29,708 nucleotides of DNA from Methanocalculus sp. MSAO_Arc2 (GCA_003838065.1 QZAC01000125.1:1-29708), one strand, 5' to 3'. Shown: positions 16,596 through 24,482, numbered from the stretch's first letter. Made by a program: numbers and translations. The notes: generated by a model from the letters alone, not told the origin.

Positions 16596-17561
16596 CTACC
16601 CAATTCCAAGTTCCTTTTTCACAGCTTCCCCAAACAATTGTGTTGACATGCTGCCACCAAGGTCAGTGGTTTTGACCCCCTTATTGCAGACGGTGAGAAT
16701 GGCATCCTCAATCCGGACCGCCTCGTCATGATAGCCGAGATGATCAAGGAGCATTGCTCCACTCCTGATGGCAGCAATAGGATTTGCGATTCCAAGTCCG
16801 GCAATGTCAGGTGCGGACCCATGTACAGGCTCAAAAAGTGCATGGCGATCCCCGATATTTGCAGAAGGAAGCATGCCAAGGCCGCCAACGAGATACCCGG
16901 CAACATCAGAGAGGATATCGCCAAAGATATTCGTTGTGACGATAACACCATAATGATCGGGATTGAGAAGGATATCGAGTGCAAGCGAGTCGATATAACA
17001 GGTCTCAAACGGAATGCCTGCACGCGTCGCCTCCAGAGAACAGATCTCACGGAAAAGAACATCAGATTTAATTACATTTGCCTTGTTGCCGATTGTAAGG
17101 CGACATTCTCGCGCTTCTGCCATCCGGATTGCATATCGCGCGATCCTCCTGCTCCCTTCGACTGAAACAACCCGTACTGTGCAGGCCCGGTCCTTCTCAC
17201 GCCATTCGATACCAGAGTACAGTCCTTCAGAATTCTCCCTGACGATCAGAATGTCAAATCCCTCACCCTTCACAGGCCGCAGATTTGCATACAGGTCAAG
17301 CGCCTGCCGTATCCTGAGAATAACCGACTGGTAACAGGCATCGGGCGGTGTCGTCACCGCACCAAAAAGAATCGCATCTGCATCCTTGAGCATGCTGATA
17401 TCTTCGTCTGTAACTGCGATACCGGTCTTCAGCCACCGGGCATATCCTACCTCAACATAAAAAGGCTCAAACTCCGGGTGAAGCGAAGCGATGATCTCCC
17501 AGGCAACCGGAATCACCTCAAGGCCTATTCCATCACCCGGAACGACTGCTATCCTGACCAT
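16596..17561 (-). CDS. aksF: Homoisocitrate / 3-isopropylmalate dehydrogenase family (likely AksF)
   Basis: The 321-aa beta-decarboxylating dehydrogenase begins VRIAVVPGDGIGLEVIP. It contains VRENSEGLYSGIE, a conserved NKANVIK segment, TTNIFGDILSD (metal-binding aspartates) and FEPVHGSAPDIAG. In coenzyme B synthesis AksF oxidises and decarboxylates homoisocitrate and its longer homologues to 2-oxoadipate, 2-oxopimelate and 2-oxosuberate. LeuB has the same fold, so context decides: aksA, aksD and aksE lie upstream. I place the start at the ATG at 17561, inside a longer open frame, because GGAGG lies 7 nt upstream and the GDGIG loop starts right after. It overlaps the upstream unknown gene by 29 nt. 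Confidence 0.85.
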   Translation of the reverse strand: MVRIAVVPGDGIGLEVIPVAWEIIASLHPEFEPFYVEVGYARWLKTGIAVTDEDISMLKDADAILFGAVTTPPDACYQSVILRIRQALDLYANLRPVKGEGFDILIVRENSEGLYSGIEWREKDRACTVRVVSVEGSRRIARYAIRMAEARECRLTIGNKANVIKSDVLFREICSLEATRAGIPFETCYIDSLALDILLNPDHYGVIVTTNIFGDILSDVAGYLVGGLGMLPSANIGDRHALFEPVHGSAPDIAGLGIANPIAAIRSGAMLLDHLGYHDEAVRIEDAILTVCNKGVKTTDLGGSMSTQLFGEAVKKELGIG

Positions 17562-18360
17562 TCCGTCTCCTCCATTCCTGCACCATCTCATACACTGCAT
17601 CAAGGACCGTCTTTGGTGAAGCACCCCAATGAACAACAGCCCCAAAAAAACCATTATACATACCGATCCCGCTCTGCTCTTTTCTGCAGCACCTGGCAAG
17701 GAACGGCTCCTCTGACACAGCAGAGATAGGGCAGATCTCAATCAGCTTGAAATTGGATCCATAACACTCCTGGTAGAGCTGGCGTCCCGTCAGGCAGCCA
17801 GCCACCCGCTCCCCCCCTTCCATTCTGTCCATATCAAGCGTTTTTGAAAAACCTCCTGCACGGCAGGGATAGACATCGGCATCAATCAACGAGATATCGC
17901 GAACATGATGTTCAAAAATACATTCAAGCTCTCCCAACAGCCCATCCTTCTCAAGTGACTCGATTGTCACCGAGAGGTTCGCCCTCGGGGGACGGATATC
18001 ATACACGTGCACTATCTGAAACAGGGAAAGATCAGGGTCGAGGACGAAGTTCATATGTTCATCCATCGCCCCGAAGATTGTACATCTTTTTTTGGTGGAA
18101 AGAGCACGCCTGACCATATCGGCACGATCATGCTGGTTCACACGCCCCGGGTACATCACCGTTTCATCAGCTCTGGCAAGCACTTCCTCATGTATGATAT
18201 CCCGCATCATCCCATGGCCTTCCGGATTCGGGGTTACCTTGAGAAGTTCAAAGCCATCAGGAACCCTCCTGACCAGGTATTCGGTTAAGAAGTATACTTT
18301 ATCTCCAACAGGTTTCTGGTACGCATGGCCGACAACCTTGCATTCAGGAGGAAAGATCAT
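17533..18360 (-). CDS. Uncharacterised cysteine-rich protein in the coenzyme B cluster
   Basis: I do not recognise this 275-aa protein with certainty. It has no signal peptide or membrane segment and looks cytoplasmic. It has nine cysteines (7, 93, 147, 166, 189, 199, 210, 224, 225), including a CC pair near the end, and several His/Asp/Glu-rich stretches such as GAMDEHMNF and FEHHVRDISLIDAD. It sits between aksE and aksF with overlaps on both sides (ATGA with aksE, 29 nt with aksF), so it is made with these enzymes. A role in the same pathway, as a catalyst or a metal- or thiol-handling partner, is inference from position only. Confidence 0.8.
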   Translation of the reverse strand: MIFPPECKVVGHAYQKPVGDKVYFLTEYLVRRVPDGFELLKVTPNPEGHGMMRDIIHEEVLARADETVMYPGRVNQHDRADMVRRALSTKKRCTIFGAMDEHMNFVLDPDLSLFQIVHVYDIRPPRANLSVTIESLEKDGLLGELECIFEHHVRDISLIDADVYPCRAGGFSKTLDMDRMEGGERVAGCLTGRQLYQECYGSNFKLIEICPISAVSEEPFLARCCRKEQSGIGMYNGFFGAVVHWGASPKTVLDAVYEMVQEWRRRNGQDSSRSG

Positions 18361-18827
18361 CCCTTCCCCCTCCAGTACGGAACAAGCCCCCCGGCATCAA
18401 GGATATCCCGCATCCGGGGAGAGAGGGGGGTAAAGGAGTACCCGACATCTTCGATCTCAAGTATTCCCCGGTCAAGATCAATTGTGATTTCATCTCCATC
18501 TTTACACGAGGCGATATTTGCTTCAAGGACAGGCAGACCAACATTAATGGCATTTCTAAAAAATATTCGGGCAAATAACGGTGAGATGACCGCAACCACC
18601 CCGGCCTCTTTCAGGGCAACCGGTGCCTGTTCACGTGACGACCCACACCCGAAGTTTCTCCCTGCGACGATGACAGAGCCAGATAATCGATCTGTGAGTT
18701 CAATATCGAGATCTTCAAAAACATGTGCTGCCCAGACCGACCGATCTTTTGTCCTGAGATACCGCCCGGCGATAATGAGATCCGTATCAATGTCAGGCCC
18801 AAGACAGATTGCTGTTCCTTTACGCAT
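18357..18827 (-). CDS. aksE: Homoaconitase small subunit (AksE/LeuD family)
   Basis: A 156-aa small subunit of the aconitase superfamily with the NFGCGSSREQAP block. The substrate loop reads GRYLRTKD, with Arg25 in YLRT. In M. jannaschii the homoaconitase small subunit has YLRT, whose arginine binds the extra carboxylate, while the isopropylmalate isomerase has a YLVY-type loop. This favours homoaconitase over LeuD. With AksD it hydrates cis-homoaconitate and longer homologues in 2-oxosuberate synthesis. I use the ATG at 18827 (GAGGAGGT 5 nt upstream) although the frame stays open to about 19019. It overlaps aksD by 8 nt. Confidence 0.88.
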   Translation of the reverse strand: MRKGTAICLGPDIDTDLIIAGRYLRTKDRSVWAAHVFEDLDIELTDRLSGSVIVAGRNFGCGSSREQAPVALKEAGVVAVISPLFARIFFRNAINVGLPVLEANIASCKDGDEITIDLDRGILEIEDVGYSFTPLSPRMRDILDAGGLVPYWRGKG

Positions 18828-20043
18828 ACAGTACCTCCTCTGGTTCGGTGATATATCCGGCAAGCGCGGTTGCTGCAGCAGTCGACGGAGAGGCAAGATA
18901 AAGAGAGCCACCCACTCCCATTCTGTTTTTGAAGTTCCGGTTTGCTGTTGAGAGGCAGACCTCGCCCTCTCCAAGGACACCGCTATGGGTTCCCAGGCAG
19001 GGCCCGCATCCAGGTGCAACCACTATACATCCTGCAGCAACAATGTCTTTGATGATGCCATCAGTTGCAGCCCGCAGAAAAACACTCCTGGATGCCGGGA
19101 CTACGATCGTCCGGACGCTCACCTGCCTGCCCCGGACAATGCGGGAGAACCTGAGGAGATCTCCGTACCTGCCGTTTGTGCAGGTCCCAAGGAGGACCTG
19201 ATCAACCTCAGTCCCGGCGAGATCGGTGACAGGACGGGTGGTATCTACCCGGTGGGGAACAGCCACCTGGGGTACGATATCATCAAGATCAATTGAGAGC
19301 TCCTCGCGATAGCTACAATCTTCCGGGGTCTGGAGATCGATTTCGTGACCATACCCTTCCAGATACCGCCGGCAGATTGAATCTGCATAGAATATTGCAT
19401 TTTTTGCACCGGTCTCAACACCCATGTTGCAGAGGCAGAGGCGGCTCTCCATATCAAGGGTCGACGTTCCCTCACCGATGTATTCGAGTGCGCAGTAGGT
19501 GGCACCCTCCATCCCGAGCCGGGAAACGATCGAAAGTGCGAGATCTTTGGCTTCTGCAGCACCCTTCAGCCGGCCTTCAAGCGTGATGCCAATAGTTTCC
19601 GGGATCCGAAACCAGGTCTCTCCTGACGCCCAGATTGCAGCCATATCAGTGGCACCGACACCGGTTGCAAAAGCGCCAAACGCCCCTCCCGTGCATGAAT
19701 GTGAGTCGGCACCAACAACCACCTCATATGGCAGAATTGATCCCTCGCTCATGATCTGGTGGCAGATACCACCGCCGCAGTCTGAAAACTGCATGCCGGC
19801 AGTCCGTGCATACTCTCGCAGTTCCCGCTGGAGATCTGCTGTTACCCCGGAATTGGCCGGACAGATATGGTCGAAAAGAACCGAGATGCGAAAGGGATCA
19901 AGCCTGTATGGAACAGCCATCTCCATAAACGCCTGAAGCGTCAGGACACCGGTACCGTCATGGACATATGCCCGATCCACTGCGCGATCCACGTACTCTC
20001 CTGCATCTCCTCCGAGAATTCGTTCGGTGAGATTTTGGCTCAT
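18820..20043 (-). CDS. aksD: Homoaconitase large subunit (AksD/LeuC family)
   Basis: A 407-aa large subunit with the three cysteine ligands of a [4Fe-4S] cluster: Cys288 (GTCTNGR) and Cys346/Cys349 (PGCGPCLG). It also has the VVVGADSHSCTGGAFGAFA block and DHICPANSG near the N-terminus. With AksE it interconverts homocitrate, homoaconitate and homoisocitrate, and the C7/C8 homologues. LeuC is almost identical in motifs; assignment to the coenzyme B pathway rests on the AksE loop and the AksA partner. The ATG at 20043 directly follows the TGA of aksA with no gap. Confidence 0.87.
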   Translation of the reverse strand: MSQNLTERILGGDAGEYVDRAVDRAYVHDGTGVLTLQAFMEMAVPYRLDPFRISVLFDHICPANSGVTADLQRELREYARTAGMQFSDCGGGICHQIMSEGSILPYEVVVGADSHSCTGGAFGAFATGVGATDMAAIWASGETWFRIPETIGITLEGRLKGAAEAKDLALSIVSRLGMEGATYCALEYIGEGTSTLDMESRLCLCNMGVETGAKNAIFYADSICRRYLEGYGHEIDLQTPEDCSYREELSIDLDDIVPQVAVPHRVDTTRPVTDLAGTEVDQVLLGTCTNGRYGDLLRFSRIVRGRQVSVRTIVVPASRSVFLRAATDGIIKDIVAAGCIVVAPGCGPCLGTHSGVLGEGEVCLSTANRNFKNRMGVGGSLYLASPSTAAATALAGYITEPEEVLYA

Positions 20044-21171
20044 TCATTTCACCTCGGTCTCAGCCTGCCTGATGAGCGAGAGGAGGAGTTCATGGGTAAT
20101 GCTGCACTTGTTCTCTCCGCGTGCCTTTACCTGATCCAGGATCCAGCAGATCCGCTCTTCAGAGAGATCATGTCCCGTTGACTGGAGGATATGAACAATC
20201 GCCTTCTTACCTGAGTGTTTTCCAAGGATATAGTGCCGCTCACCACCGACAAGATGAGGGTGGATGTACTCGTAGGTTGCAGAATCTTCAATGAGTGCTG
20301 CAATATGTATCCCTGATTCATGAGAAAACGCATGTTCCCCGACAATGGCTTTGGTCTTTGGGATGGGGATGCCGGAGGCATCTGATACAGTTCTGCTGAG
20401 CTTCATCAGGCAAGAGAGATCGTAATGGTCAACACCTCCTTTGAACCGCAGTGCGGTTGCCACTTCTTCAAGCGATGCATTTCCTGCCCGCTCACCGATT
20501 CCGTTTACGGTCGTATGAAGCTGATAGGCGCCGCGTTCCGCAGCGGTGATGGTGTTTGCAACGGCACATCCCATATCATCATGGCAATGGATGCAGAGAG
20601 GAATTGGAAGATCCACAAGGAGCTTATCGGTGATTGCTGCAATTTCAAGAGGAGTGAGGCAGCCAACAGTGTCTGCAAAGGAGACATAGTCGGCACCATG
20701 ATCTGCTCCTTTGAGATACATCTCTCTGAGAAATGCTATATCTGTCCTTGATGCATCTTCTGCTGCAAAACGGACCTGGATGCCGTGATCATGTGCGTAC
20801 TCAACCATCGACAGGGCCTGTGCAAGCACCTCCTCACGCGGTTTTTTGTACTTGATCCGCATGTGCAGGTCTGAGGTTGCGATGAATATGCTGACCATAT
20901 CGACATCACACTGGAGCGCACAGTCAATGTCAGACTGCAATGCCCGTGAAAGGCAGCATATCCGTGCATCAAGACCCATATGCGAGATATCATGGACACA
21001 ATGTGCTTCATTATGGGATACTATCGGAAAACCGGCTTCAATGACATCAACACCGACACTATTGAGCAGATCAGCGATCCTGCACTTTTCCTCAGCAGAA
21101 AACGATACACCCGGGGTCTGTTCGCCATCCCGGAGCGTTACATCACAGATTTCAACATTCCACTTTTTCAT
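20044..21171 (-). CDS. aksA: Homocitrate synthase family protein (AksA)
   Basis: The 375-aa DRE-TIM enzyme opens EICDVTLRDGEQTPGVSFS and has the metal site CIHCHDDMGCAVAN and the NGIGERAGNASLEEV block. It condenses 2-oxoglutarate and longer 2-oxo acids with acetyl-CoA, the first step of each chain-extension round to 2-oxosuberate. Archaeal LeuA and citramalate synthases are about 500 aa with a C-terminal allosteric domain; this one lacks that domain, as AksA does. The ATG at 21171 has GGAGG at 9 nt spacing; an in-frame ATG at 21180 lies directly against that site and is unlikely. It overlaps the TPP enzyme gene by 20 nt. Confidence 0.87.
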   Translation of the reverse strand: MKKWNVEICDVTLRDGEQTPGVSFSAEEKCRIADLLNSVGVDVIEAGFPIVSHNEAHCVHDISHMGLDARICCLSRALQSDIDCALQCDVDMVSIFIATSDLHMRIKYKKPREEVLAQALSMVEYAHDHGIQVRFAAEDASRTDIAFLREMYLKGADHGADYVSFADTVGCLTPLEIAAITDKLLVDLPIPLCIHCHDDMGCAVANTITAAERGAYQLHTTVNGIGERAGNASLEEVATALRFKGGVDHYDLSCLMKLSRTVSDASGIPIPKTKAIVGEHAFSHESGIHIAALIEDSATYEYIHPHLVGGERHYILGKHSGKKAIVHILQSTGHDLSEERICWILDQVKARGENKCSITHELLLSLIRQAETEVK

Positions 21172-22423
21172 AACAGGCATCCTCCGGGCACGATCCCGGG
21201 ACGATAATAATGGTAAGTCCTTTTCGCTTAGCAGACAGAGCATCGGAAAGGGCAGATGTATCCTCTGCTTCAACGACAACCGGATCGGCCCATGCAAGAT
21301 ACCGCCGGATATCGTAGGTACTCTGGCCTCCGGTCATTGCCATGCACTGGTTTGCAAGGACAATGACCATGAGATCATATCCCTTTTCAGAACAGTCAAT
21401 GAGGCTGTTTAAACCAGAGTGCAGGAGTGCACCATCACCGATCACGGCAACTCCTGTGCTCTTTGCAGCTGTGGCTACTGACGATCCAAGACAATAGCTT
21501 GCAACACCGATCGAATACGGTGGATTGAGCAACAGGAGTGAACATCCGATATCAGGAATAACACTCACCTTTCGCTCGAGTAAAATTGAGAAGAGCGGTT
21601 TAAACGGACATTTCTGACAGAATGTCCGGAAGAAGCCACGATCCGTGAACCGCTCTGTTACCCTGCCGACTGCCGGCGGCAAAAGCTGGTGGTGCTCCCT
21701 GAAAAAGGGCCTCCCTATCTCGATGATCCGACCGCCGGAAGGTATTGATGGTGGCGGGTACGGGATGATAATCCTGGAGGTGCCGGCTGCTGCGCCAACA
21801 CCTGCATCTCCACCGGAAATACGGTTGAGCGATGAGCGCTGCGCCCATGCAAAGAGCCCGGCGGTTCCTTTCTCTGCCCGGGTAACCCTGCCTGCGATCG
21901 TGAGATCGCGGTCTGCCAGCCTGCCCTTCCGTATCATCTGGACAACTTCACCAGGTTCAATATCAGCTTCAAGGAGCGGGGGAGTGACACGGAGGATGGC
22001 AATTCTTGAAAATCTTTCCGATGTCTCAAAGGCTGATGCAACGGCTGCAAACAAGGTCTCACCATCAGGCTCTATCACCGGGCACTGTGCAATTTCACCA
22101 TAGTAGCGGGAGTCCTGCGCATTCTGCGAAAAAAGTGCCTCTGGATCATCACCAGCAACAACGACGACACCTGAGATGAGACCCTGGGTCGTTGCATTGA
22201 TAAGGGGATCAGAGAGGGCATTCATACCGACATTTTTGACAATCACAACAGAACGTCTCCCGGATAGAGAATCTCCAAGTGCGTATTCAAGGGCAGTTTT
22301 CTCATTGATGACCACCCTGGCAGAGGAGAGTTTTCCGATCTCAGTGACCGGATACCCGGGTACTGTATAGAGAGTATCGGCGCAGTTTTTCAGCGCCTCT
22401 GCAACTGCTTCATATCCTTTCAC
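21152..22423 (-). CDS. IorA-like thiamine pyrophosphate enzyme lacking ferredoxin domains
   Basis: The 423-aa protein follows the alpha subunit of indolepyruvate ferredoxin oxidoreductase. It has a pyrimidine-type TPP domain with the activating Glu in VINEKTALEYALG, a KNVGMNALSDP block and an FCQKCP motif. A PP-type domain follows, with GDG (329-331) and Asn358 in VLANQ about 27 residues later, the TPP/Mg2+ signature. Typical IorA is about 600 aa and ends in two [4Fe-4S] clusters; these are absent and no iorB is nearby. It lies between a radical SAM gene (4-nt GTGA overlap) and aksA (20-nt overlap). A non-oxidative 2-oxoacid decarboxylase in coenzyme B synthesis is my inference; the fold assignment is firm. 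Confidence 0.85.
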   Translation of the reverse strand: MKGYEAVAEALKNCADTLYTVPGYPVTEIGKLSSARVVINEKTALEYALGDSLSGRRSVVIVKNVGMNALSDPLINATTQGLISGVVVVAGDDPEALFSQNAQDSRYYGEIAQCPVIEPDGETLFAAVASAFETSERFSRIAILRVTPPLLEADIEPGEVVQMIRKGRLADRDLTIAGRVTRAEKGTAGLFAWAQRSSLNRISGGDAGVGAAAGTSRIIIPYPPPSIPSGGRIIEIGRPFFREHHQLLPPAVGRVTERFTDRGFFRTFCQKCPFKPLFSILLERKVSVIPDIGCSLLLLNPPYSIGVASYCLGSSVATAAKSTGVAVIGDGALLHSGLNSLIDCSEKGYDLMVIVLANQCMAMTGGQSTYDIRRYLAWADPVVVEAEDTSALSDALSAKRKGLTIIIVPGSCPEDACYEKVEC

Positions 22424-23391
22424 GCACAGTCCCTCCCGGGAACGATGTCACATCCTGTGCAGAATGTACACATCGTCTTTGCATTTCGTGTGTCTAGACC
22501 GGCTCTTTTCAGCGCGTCCCGGTGGAATCCTGCGATTCTGAGAAGGCGATCTGCATCCGGCCTCCTGTATGCTGCAAGATCTGCTGCTGGAGTGAGGGGG
22601 CGGAGAACCGGAATGACCCCGCGTTCTGTCAGAAGACGTATACAGGCATCCATTTCTTCATCAGTCTCTCCAAGACCGATGATTACGTTTGAATAGACAT
22701 TGCCTCTGCCAAAGATTGTAACTGAATCATCAAGGGAACCAAGCATTCCATCATACGACAGCTCAGGGCACATCTTGCGGAAAAGAGCAGGAGTCGCTGC
22801 CTCAAGGTTAAATTTGACTTCAGACACACCCTCTGAATACAGTACTTCCGGAGTATCCGGCCCTGGATACATTGATACGCCGACTGGCATGTCCACAGGC
22901 ATGATCCTCCTGAGTACCGCAAGCACTCTCTGCTCTTCATCTTCAATCGACTCGAGAACCCCGCTTGTTATTGATATGGCATCAATTTGGTCTGCAACTG
23001 AGTCAACGAGTGCAGCAATTTCATCAGGTGTCTTCACCGTTCCTTCTATTGACGGAACAGGGCAATACTTACAGGAGAAGATACACCGTCCAGAGACAGT
23101 GACGTATGCCTGGCGTGGACAGTGGAGAGCAGGTTGTTCAAGGATGCCGGGGAGAAAAATGGATTTGTACCTGAGAAAGGCACGTCCATTGCCTTCATGC
23201 ACAATCTCAACCGGAGAGGTTGATGTCTGGGTAAGGCGCACTCTCTGTCCACCAGCAGAGAAGAAGACTGAACCAGGACCACCGGCGCCCGGTCCGGCTG
23301 CAGACTGTACACTATAGGATGATGCATCGGCACCGGTCAGCCTGCAGGATCCGACTGCGAGGAGTTCTGCTTTCAGTTCGTGCCATCGCAT
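22420..23391 (-). CDS. Radical SAM protein with C-terminal cysteine cluster
   Basis: A 323-aa protein with a radical SAM motif C-x3-C-x2-C (Cys103, Cys107, Cys110 in CIFSCKYCPVPS) and a half-barrel continuing through VGVSMYPGPD, VKFNLEAATP and VIIGLGETDEEMD. The C-terminus adds Cys308, 311, 314 and 322 (C-x2-C-x2-C-x7-C), a plausible auxiliary Fe-S site as in SPASM-like or sulfur-inserting enzymes. The ATG at 23391 has GAGGAGG about 10 nt upstream; the frame extends further, into mmp11. It overlaps mmp11 by 19 nt and the TPP enzyme by 4 nt. The substrate is unknown. It does not look like the Mcr arginine methylase Mmp10, which I would expect to be longer. Confidence 0.85.
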   Translation of the reverse strand: MRWHELKAELLAVGSCRLTGADASSYSVQSAAGPGAGGPGSVFFSAGGQRVRLTQTSTSPVEIVHEGNGRAFLRYKSIFLPGILEQPALHCPRQAYVTVSGRCIFSCKYCPVPSIEGTVKTPDEIAALVDSVADQIDAISITSGVLESIEDEEQRVLAVLRRIMPVDMPVGVSMYPGPDTPEVLYSEGVSEVKFNLEAATPALFRKMCPELSYDGMLGSLDDSVTIFGRGNVYSNVIIGLGETDEEMDACIRLLTERGVIPVLRPLTPAADLAAYRRPDADRLLRIAGFHRDALKRAGLDTRNAKTMCTFCTGCDIVPGRDCA

Positions 23392-24263
23392 AACAGTAAT
23401 GCCTCCTCGAATCTGGTCACAAATGGTATCGCAGCAACAGCTCCAATTAACCCCCTCCCCGCAATACGGACATCGAGGTGTGGAAGGAGATGATCCATTT
23501 CGATAGCTGTAATCTCGCCCTGCTTTACCTTCCATCCGTATTCTTCGAATGCGATTGGATCAAAACCGGTATATGCGGCCATTCCGGTATCGTCTGAGAG
23601 GGTATGTTTCTTCAGGAGTGCTTCGAAACTGTCGATGCAGGCAGCAGGATCGGTTGTTGCAAACTCACATGCCACGGCAACACAGTTTTTTGTCCTGTAG
23701 GCAACAGGATAGAGCTGAACAATGGTATGGGAGAGATACCTGGTATCTTTATCCTCGATCGAACGGGCAATGTTATGGCAGAGCGTCCAGGTGGCGCCCT
23801 CATCAGGTGTATCGGTATCATCAATTCCAATGATCACCCGCTTGCGGCGGGGGAGCACGATCCGTGAACCTGCCACCCTCCCTCCTCCGCAGGGATCTGA
23901 TTCAGAGCGGATCACCCCGGTAGCTTCTGCCCTGCAGACAGAAGCACCGACACCGCCCCCACCCATCCCAAGATAGGTGATCCCGATCTCAGCATCTGAA
24001 ACGGCAACACGTGCAATACCGGCGGGAAATCGTGAACCAACAAGTTTGAGATCGACTGTTCCTGTAGAAAGGAGATACCGGGTTGTCTGGCCGACGGTCC
24101 TGACATGGCGTACGAGGGGGCTTTTGCCATAGTGATGCTTCACCCACATCGCTCCTCCGATACAATCAAAACGCTCAATCAGTTCTACCGATGATCCGTC
24201 TTCAGATGCAACCGCCAGGATCTCAGGGTAGGTGATTATGTATGGATCATAATTATCAATCAT
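23373..24263 (-). CDS. mmp11: Methanogenesis marker protein 11 (TiaS kinase-like)
   Basis: About 296 aa. The second half holds VIIGIDDTDTPDEGATWTLC, the signature of the DUF1743/TiaS kinase-like domain that in TiaS binds ATP for tRNA-Ile2 agmatidine synthesis. The N-terminal half (DPYIITYPEI, AMWVKHHYGKSPLVRHVRTVG, GMGGGGVGAS) is characteristic of methanogenesis marker 11, a family restricted to methanogens and without a proven role. TiaS's OB-fold and zinc-ribbon parts are missing. The start is uncertain: ATGs exist at 24263, 24281 and 24311; I chose 24263 on homology length. It heads the operon that continues through the radical SAM, TPP and aks genes. Confidence 0.82.
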   Translation of the reverse strand: MIDNYDPYIITYPEILAVASEDGSSVELIERFDCIGGAMWVKHHYGKSPLVRHVRTVGQTTRYLLSTGTVDLKLVGSRFPAGIARVAVSDAEIGITYLGMGGGGVGASVCRAEATGVIRSESDPCGGGRVAGSRIVLPRRKRVIIGIDDTDTPDEGATWTLCHNIARSIEDKDTRYLSHTIVQLYPVAYRTKNCVAVACEFATTDPAACIDSFEALLKKHTLSDDTGMAAYTGFDPIAFEEYGWKVKQGEITAIEMDHLLPHLDVRIAGRGLIGAVAAIPFVTRFEEALLLCDGTN

Positions 24264-24482
24264 GTCAGCCTGCCATCTCATTTCGGCAACGGCTCCGCAC
24301 AGGATGTTCATCTTTTTTGCCGGGGACGTCACAATGATGATACAGATGACAGGGGCATCACCAGTTTCCCCGGAGCCATACACCCTGGGTACCTCAATAC
24401 CATTGAGTCTGCCTAACCTGATGCTGTCTGCATCGTTTAATGAAACCCGGTATACCAGGGAAGCGTTATCGATCTGATCATT

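Noticed and set aside
17562..17741. N-terminal extension of aksF up to 17741
   Set aside because: The extra 60 residues have no counterpart in the dehydrogenase family and lie inside the upstream coding region. A clear ribosome-binding site precedes the ATG at 17561.
16596..21171. Leucine biosynthesis operon (leuA, leuC, leuD, leuB)
   Set aside because: The synthase lacks the C-terminal LeuA regulatory domain, and the small subunit has the homoaconitase-type YLRT loop. Both favour the coenzyme B pathway, although the families overlap.
21152..22423. Sulfopyruvate decarboxylase (ComDE) or complete indolepyruvate ferredoxin oxidoreductase
   Set aside because: ComDE proteins are much shorter and lack the KNVGMN and FCQKCP blocks seen here. 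Complete IorA would have a C-terminal two-cluster ferredoxin domain and an IorB partner, both missing.
23392..23535. N-terminal extension of the radical SAM protein up to 23535, with several extra cysteines
   Set aside because: It lies within the mmp11 coding sequence in another frame. GAGGAGG is well placed before the ATG at 23391. The cysteines in the extension look accidental.
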